Shown here in pieces: positions 5,524 to 6,207 of a stretch of DNA of 6,207 bases. Each line of letters begins with the position of its first letter. The stretch's first letter is position 1. The stretch comes from Verrucomicrobiota bacterium (GTDB lineage: Bacteria; Verrucomicrobiota; Verrucomicrobiia; Limisphaerales; UBA1100), in NCBI GenBank assembly GCA_028872645.1, contig JAPKDK010000178.1, forward strand, positions 1 to 6,207, given 5' to 3'. The notes beneath the pieces were generated by a model. It was not told the origin of the DNA. It ran no database searches and saw only the letters and a list, made by a program, of their open reading frames with translations. The position numbers and the translations under genes were made by a program.

Positions 5524-6207
5524 TCATTTCTTGACCTTGTGTTCGATTCTACACTTCAGAAATCCTAGGAGTCGCTTTGCATTTTCGCCGCTGTAGAAAC
5601 TATTGCCTCCATGGCTTGCCCCCTCAATGATGTGGAACTTTATCGGCAACCCAGCCTTCTTGTAAGCTGTCACGATGGCTTGGGATTGATCCAGAAGAAC
5701 CGTTCGGTCTTGCGTTCCATGAAACACCAGCAGAGGCGGGTCATCCCTGCTTACATGATAGCAAGCTGAGGCCAGCTTTGCTGCTGCAACTTTTTTATCC
5801 GCTCCACCGCCGAGGAGTTTATAAACTACGGAACCTTTTTCGTTGGCCCGAGAGGGCTGGGTTTTACTTCTTAAAATGAAATCGGTCGCCCCAAAATAAT
5901 CAATAGCTCCCTGAACAGAAGAAGACATATCTAGGTTCCCTCCAACTTTGCCTTCCAATAATTCATGGCCCGCCGTCGTGGCCATCAAGGCTGTCAGATG
6001 CCCGCCCGCACTGGCTCCGGCAACAAATATTTTTTTGGGGTTATAACCGTATTTTCTGGCATTGGCGCGCAGCCATCGCACTGCTCCTTTGCAATCATGT
6101 AGTTGGGCAGGAAACTTCGCTACACTGCTTAAGCGGTAGGAAATACTGGCTACGGTGTAGCCGTGCTTGGGCAACCATGTAATAAAACACTTCTCCTTGC
6201 TGCCCTT
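5524..6207 (-). CDS. Alpha/beta hydrolase (BD-FAE/esterase-lipase type), 5' end beyond window
   Basis: The reading frame is open to the right edge: 227 visible residues and a TGA at 5526-5524. A TTG at 6174-6172 is not the start, because GSKEKCFITWLPKHGY before and through it is the usual loop and helix after the oxyanion HGG segment, which lies outside the window. The nucleophile elbow is GASAGG (serine at visible residue 66). The catalytic aspartate is in FHGTQD (about 167) and the histidine in GASHGG (about 199), giving a complete Ser-Asp-His triad. SISYRL and DPPLLVFHG are typical of the bacterial feruloyl/acetyl-esterase-like hydrolases common in Planctomycetota. A probable role is removal of ester groups from polysaccharides outside the cytoplasm, but the substrate is inferred from the family only, and a signal peptide cannot be checked. 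Composition is similar to the methyltransferase downstream. Confidence 0.87.
   Translation of the reverse strand, partial: KGSKEKCFITWLPKHGYTVASISYRLSSVAKFPAQLHDCKGAVRWLRANARKYGYNPKKIFVAGASAGGHLTALMATTAGHELLEGKVGGNLDMSSSVQGAIDYFGATDFILRSKTQPSRANEKGSVVYKLLGGGADKKVAAAKLASACYHVSRDDPPLLVFHGTQDRTVLLDQSQAIVTAYKKAGLPIKFHIIEGASHGGNSFYSGENAKRLLGFLKCRIEHKVKK

Noticed and set aside
5524..6174. Hydrolase starting at TTG 6174
   Set aside because: The frame and family similarity continue to the window edge, so the TTG is an internal leucine.

Overview
All recognisable genes lie on the minus strand. The window suggests a marine or freshwater member of the Planctomycetota-Verrucomicrobiota group. The reasons are a Tat-exported DUF1501 protein, a secreted PQQ-type beta-propeller carrying EF-hands, a formylglycine-type sulfatase fragment, a secreted-type alpha/beta hydrolase, and no clear Shine-Dalgarno sequence before any start. 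This placement is inference from gene content; there is no rRNA or marker gene to confirm it.

In the direction of transcription (right to left) the layout is as follows. At 6207-5524 is the C-terminal part of an alpha/beta hydrolase (BD-FAE/esterase type) that runs off the right edge. At 5406-4729 is a class I SAM-dependent methyltransferase. At 4728-4093 is the C-terminal third of a sulfatase, truncated at its 5' end exactly where the methyltransferase stops. At 4074-2548 is a secreted PQQ-like beta-propeller protein with two EF-hands, 18 bp after the sulfatase. At 2471-1077 is a Tat-signal DUF1501 protein. A 390-bp gene-free stretch rich in short repeats follows (1076-687). At 686-195 is an AT-rich, two-helix DUF3592 membrane protein. 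At 76-1 is the signal peptide of another secreted protein that runs off the left edge.

Sulfatase, PQQ propeller and DUF1501 proteins are typical of the exported polysaccharide/sulfated-glycan repertoire of these phyla, and the sulfatase fragment and propeller look like the remains of one transcription unit. The hydrolase and methyltransferase are visibly more AT-rich and belong to a different compositional block.

The most notable feature is the junction near 4726-4731. There the GC-rich sulfatase reading frame is cut mid-domain and joined to AT-richer DNA, directly after the methyltransferase stop codon and in the same frame. It could be a genomic rearrangement or an assembly/cloning chimera, and the sequence alone cannot decide. 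I found no CRISPR array, complete tRNA/rRNA, integrase, transposase or defence system, and nothing I can support as a wholly new system.
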